Shown: positions 1-9,430 of the stretch, piece after piece | Numbering within the stretch: position 1 is the first letter of the stretch | How the letters are laid out: each line of letters opens with the position of its first letter | Origin: Mesaphorura yosii | Taxonomy: Eukaryota; Arthropoda; Collembola; Poduromorpha; Tullbergiidae | DNA: 64,000 bases | Reading direction: 5' to 3' | NCBI GenBank assembly: GCA_009869945.1 | Contig: WIXG01000075.1 | Location: 124,001 to 188,000, forward strand | Program-made: the position numbers and the translations under genes | Notes under the pieces: generated by a model | Told to the model about the DNA's origin: nothing | What the model saw: the letters and a program-made list of their open reading frames with translations, nothing else | The model's database searches: none

Positions 1-80
1 TGCGGAAAACCGGAATGACTTTCGAAAGAACATTTTACGCAGAAATCAGAAACATGTATACTTGGTAAACGATGTGACTA

Positions 81-86
81 TTTATT
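81..86 (-). terminator. Polyadenylation signal of the exchanger gene
   Basis: The plus strand reads TTTATT, which is AATAAA on the minus strand, about 120 nt past the stop codon. It is a plausible cleavage and polyadenylation signal. The hexamer is common in AT-rich DNA, so this rests on position only. Confidence 0.45.
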
Positions 87-203
87 TACATTTTAGATTT
101 TAGAATGCACATGCTCTTAACTAACTTAAGTAATTATAGCAGCTCTGAGTAACTGAGACTGAGATCAATGAGGTACATTTTCATTAAGTACTGAAAATTA
201 TTC

Positions 204-2260
204 TCAAATGGGGCATGCCGGTAAATTAATGTCCATAAACACATTCATCTCAAACAATGACCCTACCACAATAAATACTAAGTACGTCGCAAATAAAATC
301 GCACCAATCCTTCGATCAAATACAAACTTATTGCATGCTAGCATTACGTAAAGAGCTACCGTTGCTAGAATTAGCATAACAATTGAGAATATGAGGGAAT
401 TGGACTGCACTGTAATTGCCTCGGACTCCATTATGATGCGAATCAGCCAAGGCAGGCCACAGCAAACGAGGACGTTGAAGATGTTGGACCCGAGCGCATT
501 ATTCATTGCCATTGTGCCAAGACCTGTACAGAGAATTGTACATTTTTAATTGTGGAATGTTTTATAATCTGTTCTGTTGCGAAGGTCAGGTCAATTCTAA
601 GCCTACCTTTCCTGGCGACAATCACAGACGCAACAACTTGTGGGACGCTTGTCCCAGCGGCGATAATTGTGAGACCCATCAACGTGTCGGGAATTCCGAT
701 CGTGAAACCTGAATCGGGAGTTTATCCATAAAATTGAAAACTCACAGTCAATCGACAGGCTGAGAGAATTTCTCACCGATAATCGTCGTCATCCACGACA
801 CGAGGTAGCACAACGCTGTGTTCCATGCCATGCAAAGGACGAAGGTCGCCAAGTAGTAATTCCGCCATCTTTCCGTCTTGCAGTCGGGGATCGTGCACTT
901 CAGCAGAGCTCGAAATGGCCAGCCTATAATAAAGTCGGCCCACATGAGCCGCGTCGCTTCGCTAGATGGCCACTGGCAGAGCTTCATATTTTCTGGGTAT
1001 TCAGAGGAAAGATCAGGCAACCTGCCTCAGCTGTGCCAGGCGCTGGTCATACCTTCGTCTTTGTCAATGCCCGGAATTTTATCACCATTATCAAAGTCAT
1101 CTCCATACAGGGTGCACGTGCTCACGCTTGGGGCGGTGATGGCCAAGGCCTTGGAATGGTTTTGTACGATGCTAACATGTGGGATTATGATATTCAGCAT
1201 CAGCTTCTGAATGTTGTAAGAACGCTGATACGTTCGATATTGCACAAGCCGTTTTACATATCGCTTCAGTCGCCGATTGAAGTAAATCACTGTAAAATTA
1301 AGCCAACAAGATGAGAATGCATTCCAATTCACTCGCAATGGCAAAAATTTCTGCGCCAGCTCGTGTTTGTGCAGTATCGATTTATCAGAAACGCACACAT
1401 GAAAGCATTACGCGGAACAGGAAGAACTCACCGACAATGTATGCTAAATATATGCACAAAAGGATGATTGGGTCATGAATTCGAACGGTGTTGTCCGTCA
1501 TTGTGTGACCGATGGACAAAACCGCCAGCAAATAGAAGAAGGAATCTCTCGTCATGGACCACCACGCCACGGGAGTCTCCTGAAATAGAAAACAGAACGC
1601 ACTTCTCAATGTGACTCAAGGACAGTCGTGAGAACTTGTTCACATTTTAACATGTGATATGGTTGATGGTTGCCGTTCGAATGAAGTGATGATAAAGGTT
1701 GTAAAAATAGTGTTTATCAAATGCAATGGCACTGGCAATGCAGCAACGGGCAACCGCAAGACCTTCGTGGGTTAATCCGTTGTTGCAATTACCTGACTTG
1801 TGAAGAGCCCAATGCAGGCGCCAACGAACAGAATATTGAAAACCGAAGCCCCGACAATTGTCCCGATTCCCAAGTCGCCTTTCGTCACAAACGTGCCGAC
1901 GATATTTGTGAAAAGCTCTGGCGACGAGTTGGCAATTCCCATCACAGTAGCGCCAGCAATGTCCGAGGGCATCTTGAATTCTAGCCAGCCAAGCCAGAGA
2001 ATTAATATCTGTACGCTAATTTCTTATTGGTTTAATGGTTTCTTACCTTCAGCGATCCGTTCCACGGCAGGCACGAAGTACTCGTCGCACACAATTGCGA
2101 GTGCATAGAAAATGTACAAGTCCAGCAGGACGTGAAGGATCACGGCTCCATTTTGTCGCTGCACTTGTGTGAAAAGATCTTCTGGGAAGTCTGTAATTGA
2201 TTGTGCTGTGCAATTCCAGCCTTCCTCGAGGACACGCCCGTCTTCGATATTGACATTCAT
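204..2260 (-). CDS. Sodium/potassium/calcium exchanger (NCKX, SLC24 family)
   Basis: A membrane antiporter that exports Ca2+ (with K+ in typical family members) in exchange for Na+. I place exons at 2047-2260, 1793-1980, 1432-1579, 1086-1289, 777-1025, 607-708 and 204-523. Together they give 1425 nt in one frame, 474 residues. All seven have AG and GT borders except the terminal ends. The alpha-1 repeat (exon 1793-1980) has the family signature with SSPELF and [14 protein letters not shown]. The alpha-2 repeat spans exons 607-708 and 204-523, with AAGTSVPQ and GSNIFN; both differ from the usual SIPD and SNIFD. A hydrophilic loop lies between the two membrane bundles. The ATG at 2260 follows an in-frame TAA and gives no signal peptide, unlike most NCKX, so a further 5' exon may be missed. 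The 1026-1085 intron is the least certain: it is 60 bp, divisible by three, and removes an in-frame TGA. Family membership is sure; the exact start is not. Confidence 0.92.
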
Positions 2261-3700
2261 TTCACTTTATCGCTGCGCTGCTTCGGTACGCCCACTCGAA
2301 GAATTCTTTTTCGGGTCCTCCCTTGTCTCAATGCAAGAAGTACAAAGGGAAAACGTCGAAAGCTAAAGCGTTATGGATCTAAATTGCCAAATGCTAGGAC
2401 ATTTTATTCGTATCAAAATTATGCGAATGTAATTAATTAATTCGGATCCGTGTCTGGGTCTGCTCGCTGCCTGCAGCCTTTTCTAAATTCAATCCGCATG
2501 CATAAAATTAGCATGCATATCACAAATTAGGGCGAAAATCAAAATAGATGAATGAAGTTCCAGCAGTCCAGCACATGCTCACTTGTTCGCAATTAGCAAT
2601 TCGCAATCCGCGATATTCGAGACTTGACCAGCAACTGATCAACAGTTTCGAACCACTCAGTTCACACATGTTTATATCGCACGAATCGAATTAAAAATGC
2701 ATTGTCACCACCCTCTGAAATGCTAAATATACGCGAACCACTTGTTTGATTTAGATTATAGATTACACGCTGGAGCCAATATTCCGAATATGGTGGAATA
2801 ATTGCAGGTGATGATGAGCTCGAGCTCCCAATTTAATGCACTACACGATCGTGTCGATGCTAATCCTCCGCTTGGCGCTTACCGCATCGCCTTCATATTC
2901 AGCTATTTGTCAACCTTGTTTTCAGAAATATGAACTTGAACTGCGACTGAACTCGTGAGTCGCGAGCTCGGTTCAAATTTCAAATGAAATTCTCTTGGAG
3001 CATCGTACTCGTGAAATTGAGTGATGTGTACTTCTTTTATCTAGAAAAATTGCGTGCTGAGCATTCTTGGGCAGACCATCAGCGCGATACATCACCTCAT
3101 TAGCTTATCGTATAATTATCGCATCACGTCCACAACGTGACAATGAGTGTGAGTGTGAGCCGTGAAGTTCACGGTTTTTTGAAGTGATTATTACTCCTAC
3201 TAGTTCGGTGAAAGACCAAAGTCCAACGCCCATTGGCCAGCTCCATGGTGGACACACAATGTCAATAATTTGATCCAATTCGAGCAAGTATTAGAATTAA
3301 TTTCAATATTAATACAGCTGCTTATAGAAATGATGCATATTTAGGGGCGATGAAGTAGCCAACTAAATAATAAACACAAACACTATGAATTTATTAATTC
3401 CTAAGCGAATTACGAAACCGCAATATTTATTCATCACTCAAATTCAGACACCACACCAGCTGTTGGATATTAGCATTAACATTTAGCATTCCAGTTCCAG
3501 GAATTAATCACGGATTTGGGTTGCTAATCTGTAATACAATACTATTAAACCGCACGAGCAGGATTTTGGGTCAGTAGTTTATATCCATGACCTTCACACC
3601 CATTTCGTATACTAAGATATTAATCATTCACCATAAAAGACTCTGGAAACTCTGGATACGAGAATTGAAGCTGTCCAGCTGTAGATGCGGCATTCATATC
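2261..3700. other. Intergenic region between divergent exchanger and kinase genes
   Basis: This stretch separates two divergently transcribed genes and must hold the exchanger promoter and 5' UTR. On the minus strand a TCAGTC initiator-like hexamer lies near 2945-2950. No coding sequence is visible. Around 2427-2440 there is a run of TAATTAAT, a homeodomain-type AT motif. Confidence 0.5.
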
Positions 3701-3707
3701 GTCTCAC

Positions 3708-3727
3708 TCAGTCGTAACTCGTCAGTC
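3708..3727 (+). promoter_or_regulatory. Pair of arthropod initiator-like TCAGTC elements
   Basis: TCAGTC occurs at 3708-3713 and again at 3722-3727, only 24 and 10 nt before the kinase ATG. TCAGTY is the known arthropod initiator consensus. If used, the transcript would have a very short leader. No TATA box sits at the right distance. This would mean the bacterial-type gene has an animal-style core promoter; it is inference from motif and position. Confidence 0.4.
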
Positions 3728-3731
3728 AACC

Positions 3732-4937
3732 ATGCATCCAAACATTCAGAGGTTGTACGAGATTGCGAGTAAGCAGGAAATCAAGGTTGTTGGTCTGAAT
3801 TCTGGGACTTCCATCGACGGCCTGGATGTCGTCCTCTGCGCCTTTCAAGGCGCTGGTCTTTCAACAAAAATTCGAATCCTACAATTTGAGACAATTTCGT
3901 TCACGGAGGATGTCAAATCCGAAGTGCGAAAAGTGTTTGCACAGAAGACGGTGGATTTCCAGCACCTTTGCCTGTTGAATCCGTGGCTGGGACGGTTGTA
4001 CGGTAAAATTGTTCTTGAGTGCCTGCAAAAGTGGGGCATCGAGCAGCGTGAGATCGATGTGATTGCAAGTCATGGTCAAACTGTGTACCATGCCCCGAAA
4101 GTGTTTCATGGGCTGCCGCACTTTCCCAACGGCACATTTCAAATTGGGGACGGTGATCACTTGGCCGTGTACACTGGAATCATTACGATATCGGACTTTA
4201 GACAGAAGCATGCAGCGGCAGGCGGTGAAGGCGCTCCACTGTCGGCACATGGAGAGTACCCAATTTTTTCTAAAGCGGGACAGTCGCGGATCTTCCTCAA
4301 TATTGGTGGCATAGCGAATTTTTCGTACCTGCCTGGCAATTTGGATGCGGGGCTAGTATTCGAAACGGACACTGGACCTGGAAACACGTTGCTTGACGCC
4401 TTCACGCTCAAACACTTTGGCAAAGGATACGACGAAGGTGGAAGCCTGGCGTCGACTGGGACTGTAAATCAACTACTTTTGGCAAGACTGAAATCGGACA
4501 AATGGTTCTCGAAGCCATTTCCGAAGTCGACTGGGCCTGAACTGTTTAAAGTTGATTACGTCACCAACTGCCAAAAAGCATCCGGACAGCTGGACATCAT
4601 GCCTGTGGATCTGCTGGCGACCTTGACCGCGTTTACTGCAGAAACAATCGCATACGCAATTGAGTCCTGTTTGAAAGAGAAGAAAGGAACAGCCGAACAA
4701 GTTGTTGTATTTCACAGCGGTGGAGGAAGCCACAATCACCTTCTGATGAGAACAATCAAGAAACTACTGCCAGACGGAATCTCCTTCGAAGGCTCCGCCA
4801 CACTCGGTGTTCCGGAGGACGCCAAAGAGGCCGTGCTGTTTGCAGTAATGGCCAACGAAACTTTGCGTGGAGGAAGTTGCAACTTCAGCGAGACCGTGAA
4901 GAGTGTGGCGATGGGGAAGATTTCGTTTCCTGGTTGA
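3732..4937 (+). CDS. anmK: Anhydro-N-acetylmuramic acid kinase, bacterial type, intronless
   Basis: AnmK uses ATP to convert 1,6-anhydro-N-acetylmuramic acid, a peptidoglycan breakdown product, to MurNAc-6-phosphate. The frame is one uninterrupted exon of 401 residues, close to the usual 360-400. Motifs appear in family order: GLNSGTSIDGLD at 21-32 (phosphate-binding region), SHGQT at 113-117, FQIGDGD at 136-142, GGEGAPL at 164-170, LNIGGIANF at 189-197, DTGPGN at 213-218, PKSTGPELF at 264-272, SGGGSHN at 329-335 and GKISFPG at the C-terminus. Asp213 aligns with the catalytic Asp of characterised AnmK (the Asp in the GPGN motif). One deviation is His160, where bacterial enzymes usually have Asp. 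There is no signal peptide, so it should act in the cytosol. Every intact neighbouring gene has introns; this one has none, which with its bacterial family suggests horizontal transfer. A related family member is fungal levoglucosan kinase, so the true substrate could be another anhydro-sugar. Confidence 0.95.
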   Translation: MHPNIQRLYEIASKQEIKVVGLNSGTSIDGLDVVLCAFQGAGLSTKIRILQFETISFTEDVKSEVRKVFAQKTVDFQHLCLLNPWLGRLYGKIVLECLQKWGIEQREIDVIASHGQTVYHAPKVFHGLPHFPNGTFQIGDGDHLAVYTGIITISDFRQKHAAAGGEGAPLSAHGEYPIFSKAGQSRIFLNIGGIANFSYLPGNLDAGLVFETDTGPGNTLLDAFTLKHFGKGYDEGGSLASTGTVNQLLLARLKSDKWFSKPFPKSTGPELFKVDYVTNCQKASGQLDIMPVDLLATLTAFTAETIAYAIESCLKEKKGTAEQVVVFHSGGGSHNHLLMRTIKKLLPDGISFEGSATLGVPEDAKEAVLFAVMANETLRGGSCNFSETVKSVAMGKISFPG

Positions 4938-5029
4938 AGTTGAATTAATCAAAATATATTGTGAATTGATTTAGTGATATAAATCATGTGATCTGCTAAG
5001 CTAGCCCTTCAGCTTCGCCCATCAATGCC

Positions 5030-5035
5030 AATAAA
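5030..5035 (+). terminator. Polyadenylation signal of the kinase gene
   Basis: An exact AATAAA lies 93 nt downstream of the kinase stop codon. It supports the view that this gene is transcribed as an ordinary eukaryotic unit rather than being bacterial contamination. Confidence 0.6.
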
Positions 5036-6131
5036 ACTCCTTTGCTGCTGACTGCTGATGTGTACCTCTCAGGAACAGGAATTTGATTACTTACCACATT
5101 TTCGCAGCACTGATCCGCTGATGGCAACATCTGCTCTCTGATATGAGGTCATTAACTTTAATATGTTGTAGGAATTTGGCAGACTTTCACTTTTGCTAAA
5201 TTATGAATCAACCTTTTGTGTAGCATTTGTCATCGAGTTTTTTTTTCGAAACGACGCCAATGCAACAAATGAGACTCTAATAACAAGGTCTAGTAAACCA
5301 GTGTGCCGTTTCGTAAGATTTAGATTTATTTCCTTACGTGCTTCTACTTAAAGGTTAGCTCAGCATGTGGAGGTTCAACTCATGACGTGCCGAAGCCTGA
5401 ACTCATGTACTGTGTCGGGAAATCAATTAGAAAACAGTTATTTGAAGAATTTTCCAACAGATTAGCGTATTAACCACCAACTACACAAAAGAATTCATCA
5501 CTTGGCACAATGCAGTTGTTCGTGGTTCATGCTTCAATGCTAAAGTGCACTCAAATTCAAACTAAAGTAACTAATGCATTAAATGTGAATGTGAATAATA
5601 GCTCCTAACAGCCTTTGCCACCATCATCCCTGTGGCGTAGGGCAGACAAGAGAAACTAGAAACTATTTCATAGAAAACGCGTTTCGCTAAGCCACGCTAT
5701 GCTGGTTGAAATTTTCTTATTCAGTTGTGGAAAACTATTTACTTTCACTGCAGCCAAAGTTCATGCGCTATTTCTTTGAACAGCAATCATTCCATAAATG
5801 CTAAATGCGTCAAAGTTTGGCAGCGCAGAACAACGTAGCTAAGAACAATAATGAGTGCAGCGGGAACAGATCGTTTCTATTCTAAAAGTATATGCAGCTC
5901 CGTCCAAATTGCGGCGCAGCAGGAGAGAATAATAGAAATGAATTTGAACTTGAATTCTTTGGGAACACAAGTTCAGCTGCAATTTTCTGCTTAAAATTGC
6001 ATTGAAGTATGAACGGCAATAACCGCCAGGTAGCTTTGGACTTTGGACCAGAAGAAAACGTCCAGCTAAGGCGATCACGAAGTTTTCCGTGTGACGAATT
6101 GTACGCAGTTGTGTTTTCTTACTTTTATCAG
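5036..6131. other. Intergenic, no gene seen
   Basis: No open frame with recognisable content on either strand. The sequence is AT-rich with no clear repeat family. Confidence 0.5.
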
Positions 6132-6285
6132 TTTGCATGTTGTAGCTGTCTGGATTGGGTCAGTAGCTTTATTACTGCCCTTATCAATCGGATTGATGTT
6201 GTTGATTCTGCACGAAATGAATTCGTGGGAAGTATTCGTAAACAAATATGACATATTTCGCTTGCAGTCAGTCACACGGATTTGA
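6132..6285 (+). pseudogene. Isolated chemoreceptor-like exon (possible relic)
   Basis: An acceptor-like pyrimidine run ending in AG at 6130-6131 is followed by an open frame. It encodes a hydrophobic stretch with a LLPLSIGLMLLILHE core. The pattern (LLP, then a hydrophobic block, then an acidic residue) resembles the exon at 8118-8383 of the receptor gene downstream. No matching exons flank it in order, so I read it as the remains of another receptor copy. The resemblance is judged by eye and is weak. Confidence 0.27.
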
Positions 6286-7232
6286 TCGCCGGTCGTGTTT
6301 TTCTCCGGGGTCGCAAGTCCTTGACCGAAGTCGGATGATGGAATTACTGCTTCTGCGACTTCACGGACTTCTGAATAAAGTTATTTCTTGAGTAAATACT
6401 TTGACGAAATACGTTGGTGATGGATCGCGCTCGAGATCGAGGGCTTTATGATTTACATTCTGTTCTGGGAAGAAATCGAATTCCACGGAACAATAAGACG
6501 ACAGCAAGTTCATTTGGCAATGGGATATTGGCAAGTTTGAATAGTTTGAAATTTTAAGATCTTTATCAGGTCACGGCCGCGGCGACTTGAATTCCCATTC
6601 TAGAAAATTTTGTACCTGGCCCGGCATGAAATTGACAGAAGTGTAGCGTCAACATAAGAAATGCGATTTAAATTGTGTTTGTCATTGGAAAATTCTACCC
6701 TTTGATTAGGTCACGGAATTTTGCTTCGTATCCTTTTCGTTTCCTGCCTCGTAACTCGAAACTGCACTGTGTAACCTGGAATCTGTACAGTAAGGTTGTG
6801 TACATACATATATTTTCGTAACGTTGAAAGTGAATGATAGGATTCGTCCGATCCTTACTTAACAAGAATTTACGAATTCGCGTCAACTTTATAATTCTCG
6901 GCCGCAAAATCCGTCTTTCGAATATTTCTATTTCACAATTGTATTTTTGGCCATGGTCGCACAACGTACAACTTTTTCTAGAATTCTGCTTGTAGCCTGT
7001 ATTCTGCTTCCTTTAGAACTTCGGGAATTGTAATCTTTGAACCAGATATATATTTGCCAGCTTTTCGTCGTCAACAACGCAATTCACCGCTCGTGTCGTT
7101 CGTGTACCATTTCAGTAACATCGCATCGCCCTGTAATTTTGACAACATTGGTATGTTATCACTGTTGTAAAGTGACAACACGAAAACATTCGTGCGAGTA
7201 CGTGAAAGATATCTTCGAAATTCAAGAATTCC
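6286..7232. other. Intergenic, no gene seen
   Basis: Nothing recognisable on either strand. Confidence 0.5.
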
Positions 7233-7490
7233 ATGTCCAACAATCCAACTAAGACTTTGACATCGTGTTGGTGGCCATCAGAAGCTAAAACTTTGCACAA
7301 CTTCGACCTTCGGCACATACAACTTTACAAAGACATTATTTTTTGCAGTTTTAAGTTTCTGGAACAATATTTCAGGGTTTCCGGATATTTCCCATACATT
7401 TCTTATGTTTCATTTATAATCACAGGGCTGAGGGGCTCTATTCACAATTTACAGACTGACTCGGGCTCAGTTCTGGCGTCGTCGCGTTAG
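7233..7490 (+). pseudogene. Possible N-terminal exon relic of a chemoreceptor
   Basis: An ATG-started frame of 85 codons contains FKFLEQYFRVSGYFPY, which is the kind of segment found near the N-terminus of arthropod gustatory receptors. The following gene already has its own N-terminal exon with an equivalent segment, so this piece is redundant there. It could be an alternative first exon or a leftover from a decayed duplicate. No clean donor site was found. Confidence 0.25.
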
Positions 7491-7532
7491 ACCACGACAC
7501 GGGTTCTAAACTCTTGAGGGTAAAACGTCAAA

Positions 7533-8928
7533 ATGATATCCAAGTACTCTCTGAGGATCATCAAGTTAGCCGTCTGGGTTTGTTCGTTTTGTTGGATCTG
7601 CGAAACAAAATGGAACAAAAAGAAAAAAAAGTTTGTGACGAAACGAACAATTCGAGTGCCCATGATGCTTGGATTTCAGATTGGCGCTCGATTTTACGCA
7701 ATCACGTATTTCGGTTTGTTCCTGCTCTTGTCAGACAATCCGATTCTCTCCTGGGATTTCCGCCTTGGTGTTGCGTGGGTGTTTCAGTGTCTCGTGACAG
7801 CTCCGTGGTGGGTGTGGAACATCAAGAATCGAAGGTTTTGGGGATTTCTGTTCAATCAAACCCTTAATTACAACAAAAACCTGGGTGAGCTCGAAATATG
7901 TCGCACAATAATGCAGTGTTATTTGTATAAGCAAAATCAGCAATTGGAATCAGGCATATAGCTATAAGAGACTAAAGAAATATCAATATTTACTAGCAAA
8001 ATTCTACGAGAAGCCAACATTTGTTAAAAGAGACGGACTCGAAGTACTTTTGACGGTAACCACAATCCACAAGTCTTGTCTCATTAAAGAAGGTATAATT
8101 TTAACATCGTTTCGCAGGGTCTACTTGCGTGTTCTACAATTTTGCCTACAGTGGCCCCGTTCCTTGCATTTCTCGTCTTGGAATATCGCAACCCTGCTAT
8201 TCTCAGGACTCCTGTGTATATCGCTGCCTTCATAGCGGACACGAGCATTACTGCAATCAACATTGCAGTATCACTAGTTCTTGGATACTTCCTAATGTTT
8301 GATGTTGTTTTATTTGTAAGCACATTTATTTGGGGAATAACGTACATAAATTGTACAGACAACTGGTTAAAAAGACACCGCTGGTAAGGCTTGCCTACGA
8401 GGGTGCATTCTGATGGAGATTAGTGATTAATTTCGCCCTTACGTTTGTTCTAGGACCGCGGCCATTTACAACAGCGGTAAGCGCAAACAAATGAGGCTTC
8501 TTTACCGTCAACTTCAAATCGGGTTCAAATGGTCGTACGAAAAATTGGTCCGGACACTGGAGTTTGTTTTGAGCATAGTTGCCACTAATCTGTACATTAC
8601 ATTTGGCATGTTTTTCTTTATAAGATCACTTGATTCGTCAGATCACACATTCTTCGCGTTGCAAGGCGCCGTTACTTTAGCCATGTGTAATGGCTTGAGA
8701 ATGGTCTTTGAATCATTGAACAATGTTACCGTCAGCTCGACCGTCTACATGACTTCCCTTAAGAAGGCGGTTCCCAACGTGATGAAATACGAAATCTGCT
8801 ACCTGCGCTCGTGCCACCCTTTCAAATGGTTCCTGGGCTCTATGTTGGTCGTTGACCGTCAGACGTTCGTGTGGATGATGACCGAGTTCACAATGTCAAT
8901 GCTGCTGAGCTTGTTGCAGGCATTCTAG
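7533..8928 (+). CDS. Gustatory-receptor-like seven-pass chemoreceptor
   Basis: A multi-pass membrane protein of about 398 residues with the make-up of arthropod gustatory/odorant receptors, which are ligand-gated channels with an intracellular N-terminus. Proposed exons: 7533-7884, 7954-8055, 8118-8383 and 8454-8928. The 8118 and 8454 exons join cleanly (phase 2, TG|G gives Trp) and the 8056-8117 intron is 62 bp. Hydrophobic blocks appear in every exon but the short second one. The C-terminal end contains TFVWMMTEFTMSMLLSLLQAF-like sequence, matching the last membrane helix and the C-terminal signature region of the family. One problem: the first donor leaves phase 1 while the second exon reads open only in phase 0, and the total of 1195 nt is not a multiple of three. 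Either a splice site is wrongly placed or the gene carries a 1-nt shift. Such receptors diverge fast, so the ligand cannot be guessed. Confidence 0.72.
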
Positions 8929-9430
8929 GCGTCTCGGATAGCAATAGCCATTTTGGGAATGACGTAGTCGTAATTGTGGCTCCGCGTCAGTAGAATGTAG
9001 AATACAATTGTATACACGGTAGTTAAAGTCTTAGTAAGATGTAGATTAGAATCTGATGCGAGTTTATGACATTTTTTTCATTTCAGCATTCTATTATACT
9101 AGTTCTTAGCCTTGTGTCTAGTAAATTCTTGATTTCAGACATGCATGGCGATTGTCAGGTGGTAATTTTTTATCTCATGTTTACCAGTTCCTGTCTCGTA
9201 AGCAAGATTATCAAAATGCCATCGCACGATGTTTACACTTTGAACAATATCGTCGTAATATTCTAAAGGTGCAAGAAAGTCCGCAGCTGAAATTCGGAAC
9301 ATACAATAATTCGAGGTAGATATTGCGCTCTAAGTCACTGTTTTCAAGCAGAATTGGAAAGCAATTTTTTGGATGTAACCGGTTGCAACCAGTAACTTAT
9401 AGTACATTAGATAACAAAATACTTGAACTT
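8929..9430. other. Spacer between convergent receptor and hydrolase-like genes
   Basis: Should contain the 3' UTRs of two genes transcribed toward each other. No exact AATAAA was noticed close to the receptor stop. Confidence 0.45.

Noticed and set aside
1027..1029. TGA in the exchanger as a selenocysteine codon
   Set aside because: Exchangers are not selenoproteins and a short intron explains it more simply.
3732..4937. Bacterial contamination as the source of the kinase
   Set aside because: The sequence runs without break into animal genes on both sides, has initiator-like and AATAAA signals, and no bacterial neighbours. A chimeric assembly still cannot be excluded from sequence alone.
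3845..4952. Long minus-strand and alternate-frame readings inside the kinase gene
   Set aside because: Shadows of the real coding strand; no motifs.
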